Below, piece by piece: positions 48,701 to 58,169 of a DNA stretch of 64,000 nt. Positions within the stretch are counted from its first letter, which is position 1. Every line of letters begins with the position of its first letter. The DNA comes from Candidatus Methanoplasma sp. (GTDB taxonomy: Archaea; Thermoplasmatota; Thermoplasmata; Methanomassiliicoccales; Methanomethylophilaceae): positions 272,001-336,000 of the forward strand of contig JAIRPP010000008.1 in assembly GCA_031256955.1 (NCBI GenBank). Reading direction: 5' to 3'. The position numbers and the translations under genes were made by a program. A model generated the notes under the pieces. That model saw only the letters and a list, made by a program, of their open reading frames with translations, did not search any database and was not told the DNA's origin.

Positions 48701-50007
48701 GCCCCGACCGCCTGGCGGAGATCAACGCCAGATACCATATGTTCAGCGCGATATCCCCGGAGATCCCCGAGGATGCGGGGTTCCTGTTCTCCGCCAAGGA
48801 CAACCTCACGTCCGCGGGGATGGAGACCAAGTGCGGGTCCAGGATACTGGAGGGATACGTGCCCGTGTTCGACGCGGCCGCCATCGAGAGGATGAAGGCG
48901 GCGGGGGGCGCTCTGGTCGGGAAGACCAACATGGACGAGTTCGGGTTCGGGACGTTCTCGGTGAACTCCGCGTTCGGGGTCCCCCTCAACCCGTTCGACC
49001 CGGAGAGGTCGTGCGGGGGGTCCTCCGGAGGGAGCGCGTGCGCCGCCGCCGTCTTGGAGGGGCACGTGTCCCTGGGGGTGTCCACTGGGGGGTCCGTCTC
49101 CTGCCCAGCCAGCTTCTGCGGGGTGTACGGGCTCACGCCCACGTACGGGCGCGTGTCCAGGCACGGGCTCATCGACTACGGCAACTCGCTCGACAAGGTG
49201 GGGCTGCTGTCCGCGGACGCGCCCGTCCTGGGAAGGCGCCTCGCCGAGATATCCGGGAGGGACCCTAGGGACCCCACGTCCTGCGCCCAGCCCGAGCTTT
49301 CCCTGTCCGGGAAGAGGATCTCGTCGGTGGCGGCGCCCGAAGAGGCGCTGCGCGGGGTCTCCGGCGCGGTGGGGGAGGCGTTCAAGGCCTCTCTCGACAG
49401 GATCAGGGAGTCCGGGGCGGACGTCGAGACCATAAGCATGCCGTCGCTGAGGTACGCCATCCCCGCGTACTACGTCATAGCGACCTGCGAGGCGTCCACC
49501 AACCTGGCCAGGTACGTCGGCATGAGGTACGGTAGACAGGACGGCGACCTGTCCCTGGGGTTCGACGACTACTTCGCGTCCTTCAGGACGGAGTACTTCG
49601 GGGACGAGGCCAAGAGGAGGATCCTGCTGGGCACGTACGCCCGCATGGCGGGCTTCAGGGACAGGTACTACGCCAAGGCGCTCAGGGTCCGGGCGCACAT
49701 AATAGAGTCTTATAAGGAGGCGTTCGGCCGCTTCGACGCGGTCGCCACCCCGACCATGCCGTTCATAGCGCCCAGGTTCAGCGAGATATCCGCCATGAGC
49801 CCCGTCGATTCGTTCGCCGCCGACTTCCTGACGGTCCCCCCCAACCTGGCAGGGATCCCGCACCTCTCCGTCCCGTGCGGATACTCCGAGGGCATGCCCA
49901 TAGGCCTGCACGTATCGACGGACCACTGGAGGGAGGACCTGCTGGCCTCCTTCGCGGAGGACTGGTCGGAATCCTTCAAGGCGGAGAGGGCGGGGGTGGG
50001 GCAGTGA
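48697..50007 (+). CDS. gatA: Asp/Glu-tRNA amidotransferase subunit GatA
   Basis: A 436-residue amidase-signature protein that releases ammonia from glutamine. The catalytic Lys is in FSAKDN near residue 28. SCGGSSGGSACAAAV, with the cis-Ser, lies near residue 105, and the nucleophile Ser is in STGGSVSCPASFCGVYGLTP near residue 130. I start at the ATG at 48697 (overlap with gatC); the frame in the track begins in gatC. Confidence 0.94.
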   Translation: MSPDRLAEINARYHMFSAISPEIPEDAGFLFSAKDNLTSAGMETKCGSRILEGYVPVFDAAAIERMKAAGGALVGKTNMDEFGFGTFSVNSAFGVPLNPFDPERSCGGSSGGSACAAAVLEGHVSLGVSTGGSVSCPASFCGVYGLTPTYGRVSRHGLIDYGNSLDKVGLLSADAPVLGRRLAEISGRDPRDPTSCAQPELSLSGKRISSVAAPEEALRGVSGAVGEAFKASLDRIRESGADVETISMPSLRYAIPAYYVIATCEASTNLARYVGMRYGRQDGDLSLGFDDYFASFRTEYFGDEAKRRILLGTYARMAGFRDRYYAKALRVRAHIIESYKEAFGRFDAVATPTMPFIAPRFSEISAMSPVDSFAADFLTVPPNLAGIPHLSVPCGYSEGMPIGLHVSTDHWREDLLASFAEDWSESFKAERAGVGQ

Positions 50008-51341
50008 AGATAGGGCTGGAGATACACGTGCAGCTGCCGACCAGGTCCAAGATGTTCTGCGCCTGCCCCACGGAGGAGGCGGAGGCTCCGAACGCGCACG
50101 TGTGCCCCGTATGCCTGGGGATGCCGGGATCGAGGCCCGTGCTGAACATGAGGGCCCTGGAGTGCGGGATAGCCCTGGCCAAGCTCCTGGGGTGCGAGGT
50201 CGCGGAGACCACCTGGTTCTCCAGGAAGACCTACTTCTACCCCGACATGTGCAAGAGCGTGCAGATCACGCAGTACGACCACCCCGTCGGGACGAACGGC
50301 TCGTACGCCCTGGACGGCGGGAAGAGGGTGCGCATAGCCCGCATACAGCTGGAGGAGGACCCCGGCAAGACCAAGAGGGTGGGAGACCAGTCCTCCCTCA
50401 TAGACTACAACAGGTCGGGGATACCCCTGGCGGAGATCGTGACGGAGCCGGACCTGTCCTCCCCCGCGGAGGCGAGGGAGTTCCTGAAGAGGCTCATAGG
50501 CGACATACGCCACGCCCTTGGCCTGAGGGACGACGGCGAGCGCAGCATCCGCTGCGACTGCAACATATCCGTGGGATCCGAGAGGTGCGAGGTGAAGAAC
50601 GTGACCGGGCTCCGCAACGTGGAGAGGGCCCTGGCGTTCGAGGCCGTCAGGCAGACGAAGGTCCTGAGGTCCGGGGGGAAGGTCGTCAGGGAGACGCGCC
50701 GCTTCGACGAGGAGAGGGGCGTCACCATATCCGTCCGCAAGAAGGAGATGGAGGCGGACTACGGGTACATAGACGAGCCCGACCTGGGGATATTCCATAT
50801 AAAGGAGATGGCGGGGCGCGTGTCGGTGGGCGAGAGCCCCCAGGCCATGGCGGCGAGGCTGTCCGCCGAGTACGGGATGGGGGAGAAGGCGGCGAGGCAG
50901 CTGGTCTCGTCGTCCGTGGGCCTGGCGGCGCTGTTCGAGGAGCTGGCGGAGGCGGCCGGCGCGGAGGCGGCGAAATCCTGGATAGGGGAGATAGGGTCGC
51001 ACTGGAAGAGGGCGGAGGAGCGCGGGGCGGACAGGGCGGAGATCGTCAGGATCGTCTCCGAGGCCGCCGCGGGCGGGATGAACGACGTGGAGGCCCGCAT
51101 GGCGCTCCGCGCGCACATGACCGGGGAGGAGCCCCAATGCGCCGAGGGGGCCCGCCCGGACCTGGACGCGGTGATCCTGGGATACATAGATTCCGACCCG
51201 GGGATCCTGGACGAGATACGCAAGAACGGGCGCGCCTCCAACAGGATCATCGGCCACGCCGTGAAGGCCACCGGCGGCGCGTTCTCGTCGTCCGAGATCG
51301 TCTCCGCGGTGGGCAGGATAGTGGCGGAGAGGCTGGGCTGA
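50004..51341 (+). CDS. gatB: Asp/Glu-tRNA amidotransferase subunit GatB
   Basis: A 445-residue GatB, the kinase/transamidase subunit that binds the mischarged tRNA. IGLEIHVQLPTRSKMFC at the N-terminus, HVCPVCLGMPGSRPVLN with zinc-type cysteines, and IDYNRSGIPLAEIVTEPDL near residue 135 are diagnostic; the C-terminal YqeY-like tail ends SEIVSAVGRIVAERLG. It starts at a GTG overlapping the gatA stop (GTGA). Its stop directly abuts the convergent aspS stop. Confidence 0.94.
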   Translation: MKIGLEIHVQLPTRSKMFCACPTEEAEAPNAHVCPVCLGMPGSRPVLNMRALECGIALAKLLGCEVAETTWFSRKTYFYPDMCKSVQITQYDHPVGTNGSYALDGGKRVRIARIQLEEDPGKTKRVGDQSSLIDYNRSGIPLAEIVTEPDLSSPAEAREFLKRLIGDIRHALGLRDDGERSIRCDCNISVGSERCEVKNVTGLRNVERALAFEAVRQTKVLRSGGKVVRETRRFDEERGVTISVRKKEMEADYGYIDEPDLGIFHIKEMAGRVSVGESPQAMAARLSAEYGMGEKAARQLVSSSVGLAALFEELAEAAGAEAAKSWIGEIGSHWKRAEERGADRAEIVRIVSEAAAGGMNDVEARMALRAHMTGEEPQCAEGARPDLDAVILGYIDSDPGILDEIRKNGRASNRIIGHAVKATGGAFSSSEIVSAVGRIVAERLG

Positions 51342-53153
51342 TCAGGCCTCTCCGTCCCCGTCCGTGGGGCCCAGGCCCTCTATGGACAGGGACATGATCT
51401 GCAGCTCCTCGAGCTTGGCGTCGTCCACCCTCTCGGGGGACCCGTCCAGCAGGGAGACCGCCTTCTTGTTCTTAGGGAACGCGATCACGTCGCGTATGGA
51501 CTCCCTGCCCAGCAGGATGGACACGAACCTGTCTATCCCCAGGGCCATCCCCCCATGGGGCGGCGCGCCGTACCCCAGCGCCTCCATGAAGAACCCGAAG
51601 TCCCTCTCGATCTTCTCGTCGGACATGCCGAGGCTCTTGAAGACCTCCCTCTGGACCTCGGGCCTGTGTATCCTGAGCGACCCGGACCCCAGCTCGTTCC
51701 CGTCGAGGCAGAGGTCGAAGCACGCCCCGCCGACGGACCCGTCGGGGTTCTCCACCGGGAGCACGAACGGGTGGTGGAACGCGTCGCGCTTGCCGGAGAC
51801 GGGGTCCACCTCGTACATGGGGCAGTCCACCAGCCAGAAGAACTGGTGGCGGTCCCTCGGGACCAGGTCCAGGTCCTCCGCCAGCTTCCTCCTGAGCGCG
51901 CCCCCGCCCTCGTAGGTGGATTTCCACGGGCCGGCGATCAGGAACACCAGGTCGCCCTCCTCCGCCCCGAGGGCGGACTTTATGGAGTCCAGCGTCTCGG
52001 GGGAGAAGTACTTGGCGATGTTGCTCTCGAGCCTCCCGTTCTCGCACCTCATCCAGGTCAGGCCTCCCAGGCCCGCCTTCTTGGCGAACGCGATGTAGCG
52101 GTCGACCCCGTTCCTGCCTATCCTCTCGGCGAGCGGGGCCTCTATCCTCATGCCGGCGACCACGCCGCCGGCGGCAAGTATCCTCTTGAATATCTCGTAC
52201 CCCGCGCCGCGGACGGCTTCCGTCAGCGCCTTGAACTCGAGCCCGTACCTCATGTCCGGCTTGTCGGACCCGAACCTCTCCATGGCCTCCCTGTAGCCTA
52301 TCCGGGGGAACGGGGTCTCGATCTCCTCGCCGTACAGCCCCCTCCACAGGTGCGACACCAGGCCCTCGAACAGGTCCTGTATGTCCCTCTCGCTCTCGAC
52401 GAAGGACATCTCCACGTCCAGCTGGGTGAACTCGGGCTGGCGGTCCTTCCTGGAGTCCTCGTCGCGGAAGCATCTGGCGACCTGGTAGTACCTGTCCGCC
52501 CCCCCGACCATCAGGAGCTGCTTGAACAGCTGCGGGGACTGGGGCAGGGCGTAGAAAGAGCCCGGGTGGAGCCTGGACGGCACGATGTAGTCCCTGGCGC
52601 CCTCGGGCGTGGACCTGGCCAGTATAGGGGTCTCTATCTCGAGGAACCCCTTCGACTCCAGGTACCCGCGGCAGAGGCTGGTGAACCTGCAACGGAACTC
52701 CAGGGCGCGGATCATCTCCGTCCTCCTGAGGTCCAGGTACCTGTACCTCATCCTGGTGTCCTCGTTGGGCAGGACCCCCTCCTTCTGGTCTCCCAGCTCG
52801 AAGGGGGGCGCGGCGGACCTGTTGAGGACCTCCGCCTTCAGGATCAGGACCTCGACGGCGCCGGTGGGGTTCCTGGGATCCTCCGTCCCGGGCACCCTCC
52901 TCCTGACGACCCCGTCCACGGACACGGCGGATTCGCGGGAGAAGCCCCTGACCGCCTCCGCTATGGCGGGCGCGTCGGACCCCTCGGGGACGTCCTCGGG
53001 GTCGAACACGACCTGCGTTATCCCGTACCTGTCCGCGAGGTCGATGAACGCGACCCCCCCGTGGTCCCTGGAAAACCTGACCCATCCCTGGAGGCACACC
53101 CGCCTCCCGATGTCGCTCTCCCCGAGGCCGCCGCAAGTATCAGTCCTTCTCAT
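51342..53153 (-). CDS. aspS: Aspartyl-tRNA synthetase, bacterial type, probably non-discriminating
   Basis: A 603-residue class II synthetase of the long bacterial type: N-terminal OB anticodon domain, catalytic core with SPQLFKQLLMVGGADRYYQVARCFRDED, an inserted GAD domain (about residues 280-410) and motif 3 near GMALGIDRFVSILLG. Typical archaeal AspRS are ~430 residues and lack GAD, so the gene was probably acquired from bacteria. The FSRDHGG segment has His where discriminating enzymes such as E. coli's have Leu, and a Gly follows later at the second position, so it probably also charges tRNA-Asn. A TATA box suggests a leaderless start. Confidence 0.92.
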   Translation of the reverse strand: MRRTDTCGGLGESDIGRRVCLQGWVRFSRDHGGVAFIDLADRYGITQVVFDPEDVPEGSDAPAIAEAVRGFSRESAVSVDGVVRRRVPGTEDPRNPTGAVEVLILKAEVLNRSAAPPFELGDQKEGVLPNEDTRMRYRYLDLRRTEMIRALEFRCRFTSLCRGYLESKGFLEIETPILARSTPEGARDYIVPSRLHPGSFYALPQSPQLFKQLLMVGGADRYYQVARCFRDEDSRKDRQPEFTQLDVEMSFVESERDIQDLFEGLVSHLWRGLYGEEIETPFPRIGYREAMERFGSDKPDMRYGLEFKALTEAVRGAGYEIFKRILAAGGVVAGMRIEAPLAERIGRNGVDRYIAFAKKAGLGGLTWMRCENGRLESNIAKYFSPETLDSIKSALGAEEGDLVFLIAGPWKSTYEGGGALRRKLAEDLDLVPRDRHQFFWLVDCPMYEVDPVSGKRDAFHHPFVLPVENPDGSVGGACFDLCLDGNELGSGSLRIHRPEVQREVFKSLGMSDEKIERDFGFFMEALGYGAPPHGGMALGIDRFVSILLGRESIRDVIAFPKNKKAVSLLDGSPERVDDAKLEELQIMSLSIEGLGPTDGDGEA

Positions 53154-53227
53154 CCGCAGTACCCTCTTTATATGGTCGCGGCTAAGCGGCGCGCGTATAT
53201 ATCGGTTTGCGACGAATCGCGCGCGCC

Positions 53228-53270
53228 GGGATCGGAGCCGGCGGCTTCGCGGCCGGCGATCCCTTTTCTC
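53228..53270 (+). other. Strong hairpin with T-run, no matching gene
   Basis: GGGATCG ... CGATCCC stem with an inner GC-rich stem, followed on the plus strand by TTTTCTC. It lies between lrp and aspS, both on the minus strand, so as a terminator it faces the wrong way. Its role is unclear. Confidence 0.35.
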
Positions 53271-53300
53271 GCCAGCCCCCGCGCGCCCATCATGGCGGAC

Positions 53301-53768
53301 TCATCTGCCCATTATGGGCGGCACGAACTCGTTGGGGTCCTTCACTATGCTCAGCACGACGGACGTGTTCGTCTTCCTGACCCCGCCTATGGAGCTGATG
53401 GCCTTCACGGTGTCGGAGAACTCGCTCCTGTCCAGGCAGGATATCCACGCTATGCAGTCCGCGTCGCCGGTGACGTCGAACACCGCGATCACCTGCGGGA
53501 TCGCCGCTATCTCCTTCTGGACCTCCGTCACGCTGTCCGCGTACACGTGGACTATGCCCATGTACTCGAACCCCAGGGCCATGTAGTCCGTCTTGGCGCG
53601 GTACCCGTTCACGACGCCCTTGGATTCGAGCGCCTTCACGCGCTGTATGAGCGTGGTCGGGTGTATCTCGAGCTGCTTGGCGATCTGCCTGTACGAGCCC
53701 TGGCTCGACCTGCACAGGAGCTCGATTATCCTCCTGTCCAGCGCGTCGTAGTCCTCGATCTTGGCCAT
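53301..53768 (-). CDS. Lrp/AsnC-family transcription regulator
   Basis: A 155-residue protein with an N-terminal helix-turn-helix (LDRRIIELLCRSSQGSYRQIAKQLEIHPTTLIQRVKAL) and a C-terminal RAM/AsnC ligand-binding domain (GIVHVYADSVTEVQKEIAAI, then VTGDADCIAWISC). Such proteins sense amino acids and control metabolic genes. It is upstream of aspS on the same strand and divergent from alaX across a 63-bp gap holding AATATATATT. Ligand unknown. Confidence 0.85.
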   Translation of the reverse strand: MAKIEDYDALDRRIIELLCRSSQGSYRQIAKQLEIHPTTLIQRVKALESKGVVNGYRAKTDYMALGFEYMGIVHVYADSVTEVQKEIAAIPQVIAVFDVTGDADCIAWISCLDRSEFSDTVKAISSIGGVRKTNTSVVLSIVKDPNEFVPPIMGR

Positions 53769-53798
53769 TTATGGATCCCTGTGCGTTAAGAGGGTCAC

Positions 53799-53808
53799 AA
53801 TATATATT
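53799..53808. promoter_or_regulatory. Symmetric AATATATATT between lrp and alaX
   Basis: Lies about 28 bp before the alaX ATG and 36 bp before the lrp ATG. Like TTTAAA near 19267, it could serve both directions. Confidence 0.45.
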
Positions 53809-53831
53809 TCCTTACGGCTTAGCCCGCGGCG

Positions 53832-55025
53832 ATGACGGACGAGATCTTCAGGAGGGACGGCTACGCGTTCGAGTTCGAGGCGCGCGTGGCCTCGGTGGAC
53901 GGCGACCTCGTGGAGCTCGATTCGACCGCGTTCTACCCGGGCGGGGGGGGCCAGGCGTGCGACACCGGCGCCATCCGGGGGGTCCGCGTGGAGGAGGCGT
54001 TCTACGGAGAGGGCGGCGCGATAATGCACCGCGCCCCGGGGCACGGCCTGAAGCCGGGCGACCTGGCGTGGTGCACGGTGGACTGGGACCGGAGGTACGC
54101 GCTCATGCAGGGGCACACGGGGGAGCACCTGCTGTTCTGCTCGCTCAAGCGCCTGGACCCCGAGCTGGAGGTGGAGAAGATCTCCATCGCCCCCGAGGGC
54201 TGCCACGTGGTCCTGAACAGGGACGTGCCTTGGGACCTGGTGCGCGACGCGGTCCGCTTCGCCAACTCCGCCATAGGGGACAACCTCCCGGTGACCAGGT
54301 CCGTGATGGACAGGGGCGACCCCGAGATCGGCGGAGTGAGGGTCAAGCTGGACCGCATACCCGAGGGCGAGGAGATAACGGTCGTGTCCATAGGGGACAT
54401 AGACCACTCCGCGTGCAGCGGGATCCACGTCATGGAGACGGGGGAGCTGGAGATGATCGTGGCGGACCGCAAGACGTCGGCTGGTCCCGGGGTCGCGCTG
54501 CACTTCAAGGCGGGCAGGGCGGCGGCCGTGGCGGCGGCGGAGATGGCCTGCGAGTGCGCCCGCGCCGCGGACGCGGCGGGGAGCAAGCCCGCGGACCTCG
54601 CCCGCTGGGCGGCCAACGCGAGGAGGGACCTGGAGGAGCGCAGGTCCGCCCTGAGGATCCTCGCCAGGGAGAGGCTCGGATCCATAGAGCCCGAGGAGGC
54701 GGGCGGGGCGAGGGTGTTCTCCGCCATGCTCCCTGCGGTGGACCGCGACGTGCTGTCCGACGCGGCGGACGCCGTCCGCGCGGGAGGGGGCGTGGCGATA
54801 TACGCCTCCGCGGGCGGGTCGGCGTCGATCGTCCTCGCGTCTGGGGACGCGAGGGTGGACTGCGGGAGGATCGTCGGGAAGGTCCTGGGGGAGCTCGGGG
54901 GGAAGGGGGGCGGCAAGAGGGAGTTCGCCCAGGGAGGGGTCTCCGACCCGGGCATGGCGGGGGAGATGCTGGAGAGGGTCAGGAGGGAGGTCTCGTCCGC
55001 CCTGGGCGGGCGAGCCGATCCGTAA
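53832..55025 (+). CDS. alaX: Alanyl-tRNA editing protein AlaX with DHHA1 domain
   Basis: A 397-residue free-standing editing protein related to the AlaRS editing domain; it hydrolyses Ser-tRNA(Ala) or Gly-tRNA(Ala). The zinc site is HTGEHLL near residue 97 plus CSGIHV near residue 197. The C-terminal ~170 residues, with a central helical stretch and GKGGGKREFAQGG near residue 360, are the DHHA1/C-Ala domain, giving the long (AlaX-L) form. It ends in TAA. With DtdA it gives this genome two tRNA-proofreading enzymes within the window. Confidence 0.9.
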   Translation: MTDEIFRRDGYAFEFEARVASVDGDLVELDSTAFYPGGGGQACDTGAIRGVRVEEAFYGEGGAIMHRAPGHGLKPGDLAWCTVDWDRRYALMQGHTGEHLLFCSLKRLDPELEVEKISIAPEGCHVVLNRDVPWDLVRDAVRFANSAIGDNLPVTRSVMDRGDPEIGGVRVKLDRIPEGEEITVVSIGDIDHSACSGIHVMETGELEMIVADRKTSAGPGVALHFKAGRAAAVAAAEMACECARAADAAGSKPADLARWAANARRDLEERRSALRILARERLGSIEPEEAGGARVFSAMLPAVDRDVLSDAADAVRAGGGVAIYASAGGSASIVLASGDARVDCGRIVGKVLGELGGKGGGKREFAQGGVSDPGMAGEMLERVRREVSSALGGRADP

Positions 55026-55109
55026 CGCTCCCTAGATTGATGATATATAGATTGTCATTTTAGAAATATGATCCTTTATCCGACTATGATATGAAGATTT
55101 TGACCGCGT

Positions 55110-58079
55110 ATGGACGCGCTCGCCCAACCAATCTCCCGCTTGTTTGATTCTCGCTTAAATAGTGCGATATTTCTCGTCGGATCGGGGTTCGGGGGGATTT
55201 TCATCCAGAACGATCAAAACGAAGACGAGAGGGACGGCAGGCGCGCCCTTGTGATCATCATAATTCTGCTGTTGCTTGCGACCATAGCCGTGTCCGCGTA
55301 CGCCATAGCCGAGGCGGAAGGCGGCAGGTGCGGGTGCTCGGGGGAGAGCCCCTACGCCCCGCCCGCGGCGGTGACCGTGAGCTACGACAGCCAGGGCGGG
55401 AGCTACGTGCCCTCGCAGAGCGTCTATGCGGGCTCGAAGGTCCCGCAGCCCTCGCAGCCGACCAGGCTGGGGTACTCCTTCAGCGGATGGTACAAGCAGC
55501 CCGCGTGCATCGATGCATGGGATTTCGACGTCGACGTCGTGAACGCGAGCCTCACGCTGTACGCCAAGTGGGACACCATACAGGATCCGTACGAGCAGTC
55601 GTACACCGTGACGTTCGACACCAGGGGCGGGTCGCCCCTGCCGCAGATAACGGGCGTGGACTACAACTCCCGCATCGTGGAGCCTCCCGCCCCGTCCTAC
55701 GGATCCCTGGTGTTCGGCGGATGGTACAGGGACGAGGCCTGCCTCCGCCCGTGGAACTTCGCCGCCGACCGCGTGACGGGGGACGTCACGCTCTACGCCA
55801 AGTGGACCCCCGCGACGCACACCGTGGAGTTCGACAGCAACGGGGGGACCCCCGTCGGCGCGATAGCCGGGATCGCCCACGGGGCGGCCATAGCCGCGCC
55901 CGCCCAGCCGACCAAGACGGGGCACGCGTTCGCCGGATGGTACAGGGACTCCTCGCTCAGCTCCGCATGGAGCTTCTCGGATCCCGTGGAGTCCAGCATG
56001 ACCCTGTTCGCCAAGTGGGACGTGCTCTACTATAACGTCGAGTTCCACAGCGCGGGCGGGTCCCCCGTGGAGTCGCAGCGGGTCGCATACAACGGCCTCG
56101 CATCGAAGCCGCTGGACCCGACTCTGGATGGATGCGCGCTCGTCGGATGGTACTCGGACCCGTCCTACCCGGATTCCGCCGCGTGGGACTTCGGCGCGAG
56201 CCGCGTGGTCTCCGACACGGAACTCTACGCCAAGTGGGAGGCCAACAGGTACGAGGTCTCGTTCGATTCCTGCGGAGGATCCGCGGTGCCTTTACAGCAC
56301 GTGTATCACGGAGACCCCGTCGCAGAGCCGGCCGAGCCCACGCGGGCGGGGCACGCGTTCAGAGGCTGGTACGCCGACTCGTCCTACTCGGTCGCATGGA
56401 ACTTCGGAAACCCTGTGACTTCGGACATGACCCTGTTCGCCATGTGGGTGGAGACGCGCACCATAACCTTCGACTATCAGAGAGCCACCGGAGGGAACGC
56501 GCTCCCATCGATCGAGGTCGTGGTCGGCGAGGCCTACGCCCTGCCGTCCCCGTCCCGCTCGGTCGGGCCCATAGGGTCGTACTCGTTCGGCGGATGGTAC
56601 GACGAGGTCGGAGGGATCAACTCCATACTGCCGTCCCGGGAGGACCCGTGGGCGCAGTCCGGGGACTGGGGTTACGACGGGGACCTCACGCTGCACGCTT
56701 ACTGGGAGGGCACCACGTACCTGAACTACTATTCGGATCCGGGCAAGGTGTCCCTGGACGGCCTGTCCAGCAGCCTGCCCGGGGGCGCGGTGCTGATACA
56801 GGAGTGGTACCGCGGGACGATGGTGACCGAGATAAATTACAGCGCGTTCGCCAGCTATGGCGCGATGACCGGGATCTACATCCCGGACACGATCGCCGCC
56901 ATCGGGGAGAGGGCGTTCGCCAGCTGCACCGGCCTGACTGCCGTGGATCTGCCGGACAGCGTGACTAGCATCGGGGACAGTTCGTTTATCTACTGCTCCG
57001 GCCTCGGCGGCATAGACATACCCGACGGAGTGACGAGCATCAGCGACTGGGCGTTCCATGATTGCTCCAACCTCGCCAGCGTCGATCTGCCCGCCAACCT
57101 GACATCCATCGGGCGGAGGGCGTTCTCGGGATGCGTGAGTCTGACGGGCATAGATTTGCCAGACAGCCTGGAGAGCATCGGGAAAGAGGCGTTCAACGGT
57201 TGCACGATCCTGAACAACGTCGTCATGCCCGAAGGCGTGACCGTGATCTCAGACTCGGTGTTCAACGGCTGCACGAGCCTGACGAACATAACCCTGTCCA
57301 GCGCGACCACGTACATCGGAGCGAGCGCGTTCCGCATGACTGGCCTGACCTCGATATCGCTGCCCGACACCGTCGAAAGCATAGGCAACATGGCGTTCGG
57401 GTGGTGCGGATCGCTGACGCATGTAACCATACCGGACAACGTGACCGTCATCGGGGAGGGCGCGTTCAGAAACTGCGCCTCGCTGGAAAGCGTGACCATC
57501 GGCGGCGGCGTGGAGACCATAGGCTATCGCGCGTTCGAATCCAGCGGCATCGCTTCCATAACCCTGCCTGACAGCGTGACCAGCGTAGGGGCGTCCGCGT
57601 TCTATAACTGCGCCAGCCTGGCCAGCGTGGTCATGTCCGCCAATCTGGCAAACATAGGGGATTACGCTTTCCAGGACTGCGTCTCCCTGGCCGCGATAGA
57701 CATACCAGGGAGCGTCGCCACCATCGGCATGCTCGCGTTCAGCGGGTGCACCCATCTGTCTAGCGTCACGCTGCACAGCGGGCTCGCGTCGATCGGGGCT
57801 AGCGCGTTCGCGGGCTGCACCGGGCTGGAGGCCATAGCCCTGCCCGACGGCCTGACCTCGATCGGAACCAGCGCATTCAGCGGCTGCGCCGCCCTCAAGA
57901 AGATCTTCATACCGATCTCCGTGACCGACATGGGCGCAAGCGTATTCTCCGGGTGCGCCTTGTTGCATGTATATGCGGAGAGGGACGGCAGGGGGTCTTG
58001 GCCCGCCTCCTGGAACGGATCCGTCACCACTGCGAGACAGCACTGGAACTCGACCAGGGCGATATACGACGCTGCCTGA
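55110..58079 (+). CDS. Large surface protein: TM anchor, six InlB-type B-repeats, ~16 BspA leucine-rich repeats
   Basis: 989 residues from the ATG at 55110. A hydrophobic anchor lies at about residues 44-68 (ALVIIIILLLLATIAVSAYAI), followed by RCGCSGESPYAPPAA. Residues ~85-530 hold five InlB/Listeria-Bacteroides repeats (GWY...TLYAKW pattern) and one degenerate sixth. From ~565 to 970 there are about 16 BspA-type repeats of 22-23 residues (AFxxCxxLxxIxLPDxVxxIG). No C-terminal anchor is seen, so the protein is held by its N-terminus and points outward. Probably an adhesin. The true start is uncertain; another TATA-like site at 55152 favours a later, non-standard start. Confidence 0.75.
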   Translation: MDALAQPISRLFDSRLNSAIFLVGSGFGGIFIQNDQNEDERDGRRALVIIIILLLLATIAVSAYAIAEAEGGRCGCSGESPYAPPAAVTVSYDSQGGSYVPSQSVYAGSKVPQPSQPTRLGYSFSGWYKQPACIDAWDFDVDVVNASLTLYAKWDTIQDPYEQSYTVTFDTRGGSPLPQITGVDYNSRIVEPPAPSYGSLVFGGWYRDEACLRPWNFAADRVTGDVTLYAKWTPATHTVEFDSNGGTPVGAIAGIAHGAAIAAPAQPTKTGHAFAGWYRDSSLSSAWSFSDPVESSMTLFAKWDVLYYNVEFHSAGGSPVESQRVAYNGLASKPLDPTLDGCALVGWYSDPSYPDSAAWDFGASRVVSDTELYAKWEANRYEVSFDSCGGSAVPLQHVYHGDPVAEPAEPTRAGHAFRGWYADSSYSVAWNFGNPVTSDMTLFAMWVETRTITFDYQRATGGNALPSIEVVVGEAYALPSPSRSVGPIGSYSFGGWYDEVGGINSILPSREDPWAQSGDWGYDGDLTLHAYWEGTTYLNYYSDPGKVSLDGLSSSLPGGAVLIQEWYRGTMVTEINYSAFASYGAMTGIYIPDTIAAIGERAFASCTGLTAVDLPDSVTSIGDSSFIYCSGLGGIDIPDGVTSISDWAFHDCSNLASVDLPANLTSIGRRAFSGCVSLTGIDLPDSLESIGKEAFNGCTILNNVVMPEGVTVISDSVFNGCTSLTNITLSSATTYIGASAFRMTGLTSISLPDTVESIGNMAFGWCGSLTHVTIPDNVTVIGEGAFRNCASLESVTIGGGVETIGYRAFESSGIASITLPDSVTSVGASAFYNCASLASVVMSANLANIGDYAFQDCVSLAAIDIPGSVATIGMLAFSGCTHLSSVTLHSGLASIGASAFAGCTGLEAIALPDGLTSIGTSAFSGCAALKKIFIPISVTDMGASVFSGCALLHVYAERDGRGSWPASWNGSVTTARQHWNSTRAIYDAA

Positions 58080-58086
58080 AACCCAT

Positions 58087-58120
58087 GGCGCCGGAGCCTT
58101 CCGGCGCCTTTCCCTTTTTA
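58087..58120 (+). terminator. Terminator after surface protein gene
   Basis: A perfect 9-bp stem GGCGCCGGA-GCCT-TCCGGCGCC followed by TTTCCCTTTTTA, 7 bp after the stop codon. Confidence 0.7.
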
Positions 58121-58169
58121 TCCGCCCCCCTTCCTTAAGTTAATTAACTATCATCTTATTGGAGGCTCC

